A DNA stretch of 43,276 nucleotides from JACZST01 sp964195155 (GTDB taxonomy: Bacteria > Actinomycetota > Acidimicrobiia > Spongiisociales > UBA5794), in NCBI GenBank assembly GCA_964195155.1, contig CAXMOP010000068.1, forward strand, positions 1 through 43,276, given 5' to 3'. Below the pieces are notes generated by a model. It was not told where the DNA came from, searched no databases, and saw only the letters and a list, made by a program, of their open reading frames with translations. Shown here one piece after another: positions 41,760 to 43,276 of the stretch. Both the position numbers and the translations under genes were made by a program. Positions within the stretch are counted from its first letter, which is position 1. Every line of letters begins with the position of its first letter.

Positions 41760-42533
41760 TCACGCCCCCTGAGCGACGGCGGTCGCAGCATTGCCCTCAG
41801 CGCAGGTTTCGAGGAGAGGGCACCACCGGCAATAGGGGCCGCCCCGGCGTTCCAGCTCGCGATCCTCCCGAAATGCCTCGCGTAGCGTATTCACCATCTC
41901 GACCACGGCCGCACCGGTCGCCGTCGCCCGTTCCATGGTCGGTTCCAACGCAGACCGCTCACCGGTCTTGACCGACACTGCCTCGGCAACCGCCGGCAGT
42001 TCGTCGAACTGCTGCACCCACGCATGGCAGTAGAAGTCGAGCTGACCGTCGGCGTCGTCGATGAATCCGCCGGTCTTCCAATCGACTATTCGGGTTCCTG
42101 CCTCGTCGTCGAAGATCGCGTCGATCGTGCCTACCAGCGTCACATCCTGATCAAGCTCTGCTTCGATCGCTACCTCCGCCGACCGAAACCCGTCCGTGGG
42201 GAATCGCTTGAACCGTGCGTAGAGGTCACCGACCTCCGCAATCACCGGAGCCAGCGCCGACGGTTTGGTGATACCCAACGCCTGGAGCTTGATGTTCAAG
42301 CCGGCACCAATCTCTTCTTTGCACGCAGCAGTGACGTCGTCGATCGGGCCCTGGCTCAGATGCCTGGCGAAGAGCCGATGAGCGAGCGAACCCTTGAACG
42401 AGGGCATCGAGTCGGCCGGATACTCACCGTGGAGGCGTCCGAGCGCCTGCTGCGGGCAGGCCAGGTACGTCTTGTAGAGGGTTGCCGACACTCTCAGCGG
42501 CTCACCTGGCTCGATAGGAGGAAGTGGGATCAC
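41760..42533 (-). CDS. standalone RecB/Cas4-like PD-(D/E)XK nuclease
   Basis: A 257-residue nuclease-type protein, independent of the one at 820. Core: C26 in TYLACPQQA, Asp138 in GTIDAIF, Asp151-x-Lys153 in IVDWKTGG, and the C-terminal C235, C238, C244 in CRWCPLLETC, giving the same C-xn-C-x2-C-x5-C layout as the AdnAB-operon proteins. No helicase motif. GTG 42533 is chosen over GTG 42536 because TACCAT (42540-42545) lies 6 bases before it. Possibly a DNA-repair exonuclease; substrate unknown. Confidence 0.85.
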   Translation of the reverse strand: MIPLPPIEPGEPLRVSATLYKTYLACPQQALGRLHGEYPADSMPSFKGSLAHRLFARHLSQGPIDDVTAACKEEIGAGLNIKLQALGITKPSALAPVIAEVGDLYARFKRFPTDGFRSAEVAIEAELDQDVTLVGTIDAIFDDEAGTRIVDWKTGGFIDDADGQLDFYCHAWVQQFDELPAVAEAVSVKTGERSALEPTMERATATGAAVVEMVNTLREAFREDRELERRGGPYCRWCPLLETCAEGNAATAVAQGA

Positions 42534-42539
42534 CACCGG

Positions 42540-42545
42540 ATGGTA
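42540..42545 (-). promoter_or_regulatory. -10 box TACCAT of the standalone nuclease
   Basis: TACCAT on the minus strand is 6 bases before GTG 42533 and only 3 before GTG 42536, favouring the former as a leaderless start. Confidence 0.45.
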
Positions 42546-42614
42546 TGCCCGAATCGCTTACACAACAAGGCTTTCGGCCCGGTGCGATAGACGTTCGTTT
42601 TTCGGCGCCCTCCC

Positions 42615-42620
42615 TATACT
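42615..42620 (+). promoter_or_regulatory. -10 box TATACT of the right-edge gene
   Basis: TATACT lies 27 bases before ATG 42648, so this gene would have a short leader of about 20 bases, unlike its neighbours. Confidence 0.5.
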
Positions 42621-42647
42621 GGTGCTGGTCCCGACAACCCACGAGTC

Positions 42648-43276
42648 ATGCCACGCGCCCTTCGCCTCACCCTGCTTGCCGCCATCCCCATCACCCTGCT
42701 CGTCTTGCTGCCGATCGGGGGGTACACCATCGACCGCTCCGTGTCGTCTGGCAATGTGCCGCGAAACATCTCGGTCGACGGCGTTGAGATCGGAGGCGCC
42801 ACTCCCGAAGACGCGCAGGCCATCATCGAAACATACGAGCAGGAGCTCCAAACCCTCCCCGCGACCGTCGTCGTCGAGGCAACCGAGTTCGAGCTGCGGC
42901 CGACCAGCGTTGCGCTCAGGGCCGACGTGAACGGCGCAGTCGAACAAGCACTCGAGCAGCGGTCCCACGGTTTCGTAGCGGGTTTCATTCCCTGGGTGGC
43001 AAGCTTCGGCGGCCAGATCGAGCTCGACCTCGACTGGTCTCTTGACACCGAGGCCCTGGAGGAGCACTTCGCCGAGTGGGAGCGCCAGGCGATCACCAAC
43101 CCCGCGTATGAAGGCGCCGTCTCGGTCGCCGGCACCCGGGTGCTCTTTGAGTATCCGGCCGTCGGAAACGCCATCGACCGACCTCCGGCGGCGGCCCTGA
43201 TCGCCTCCGCGCTCACCAGCCCGGTGAGAAGCTCTGTGGTGCTCTCATTGGTCGAGACCGATCCGTCCCTGACCCG
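42648..43276 (+). CDS. VanW/YoaR-like exported protein, partial
   Basis: The first 209 codons of a gene that runs off the right edge. An N-terminal membrane anchor or signal (LTLLAAIPITLLVLLPIGGY) is followed by an ISVDGVEIGGATPEDA segment and a second similar module near AVSVAGTRVLFEYPAVGNAIDR; both resemble the peptidoglycan-binding-type domain (PG_binding_4) that precedes VanW domains in YoaR-like proteins. The VanW part itself, if present, lies outside the window. ATG 42648 has a TATACT box upstream. Probably an extracytoplasmic cell-wall-associated protein. Confidence 0.75.
   Translation, partial: MPRALRLTLLAAIPITLLVLLPIGGYTIDRSVSSGNVPRNISVDGVEIGGATPEDAQAIIETYEQELQTLPATVVVEATEFELRPTSVALRADVNGAVEQALEQRSHGFVAGFIPWVASFGGQIELDLDWSLDTEALEEHFAEWERQAITNPAYEGAVSVAGTRVLFEYPAVGNAIDRPPAAALIASALTSPVRSSVVLSLVETDPSLT

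Overview
The window is high-GC DNA with dense, tightly packed genes, many GTG and TTG starts, frequent 4-base stop/start overlaps (ATGA or GTGA) and many apparently leaderless genes. Gene content points to Actinomycetota: an AdnAB-type helicase-nuclease pair, a mycothiol S-conjugate amidase, an F420-type LLM oxidoreductase, and an alpha-methylacyl-CoA racemase that keeps the mycobacterial catalytic positions. A deep lineage such as Acidimicrobiia is plausible, but that placement is inference. No rRNA, tRNA, CRISPR array or insertion sequence was recognised.

Layout. Bases 1-819 hold no convincing protein gene; they carry a palindromic repeat and a minus-strand stretch rich in UUCG hairpins that may be a structured RNA. 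Bases 820-8087 are a four-gene plus-strand operon: a small RecB/Cas4-like nuclease, a DUF488 protein, AdnA and AdnB. After a repeat-filled gap come a divergent pair of tRNA-proofreading enzymes (dtd and a YbaK-type deacylase), a DUF368 membrane protein, a YCII protein, a HipBA toxin-antitoxin pair and a DUF2237 protein.

Bases 13264-20725 are a five-gene minus-strand operon, nurA-herA-sbcD(mre11)-sbcC(rad50)-mcr, in which every junction overlaps. This is the archaeal-style DNA-end resection set. With AdnAB it gives this genome two complete double-strand-break end-processing machines within 13 kb, and a fourth Fe-S-type RecB-like nuclease lies at 41760-42533.

Bases 21000-33297 are mostly metabolic and transport genes: a DHA2-type MFS exporter, a HlyIII protein, a nucleoside hydrolase with a nucleotidyltransferase, a hydrolase/UMF1 transporter/sugar-dehydrogenase lipoprotein operon, a MaoC/SDR divergent pair, an LLM oxidoreductase with an SDR, and a lipoprotein with a degenerate staphylococcal-nuclease fold. 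Bases 33399-42533 hold P5C dehydrogenase, a single-domain response regulator, a phosphoribosyltransferase, a DagK-type lipid kinase, an operon of two tandem GTPases with an MscS channel, mca and the RecB-like nuclease. A VanW/YoaR-like gene runs off the right edge.

Gene-free gaps carry several repeat families: a 132-base triple-hairpin element, a roughly 79-base unit in four copies at 40385-40875, and short TCGCGAGTC and CCAGTTGCCAG tandems. A TAnnnT hexamer lies 6-8 bases before the start codon of about fifteen genes, and I used it to choose several starts.
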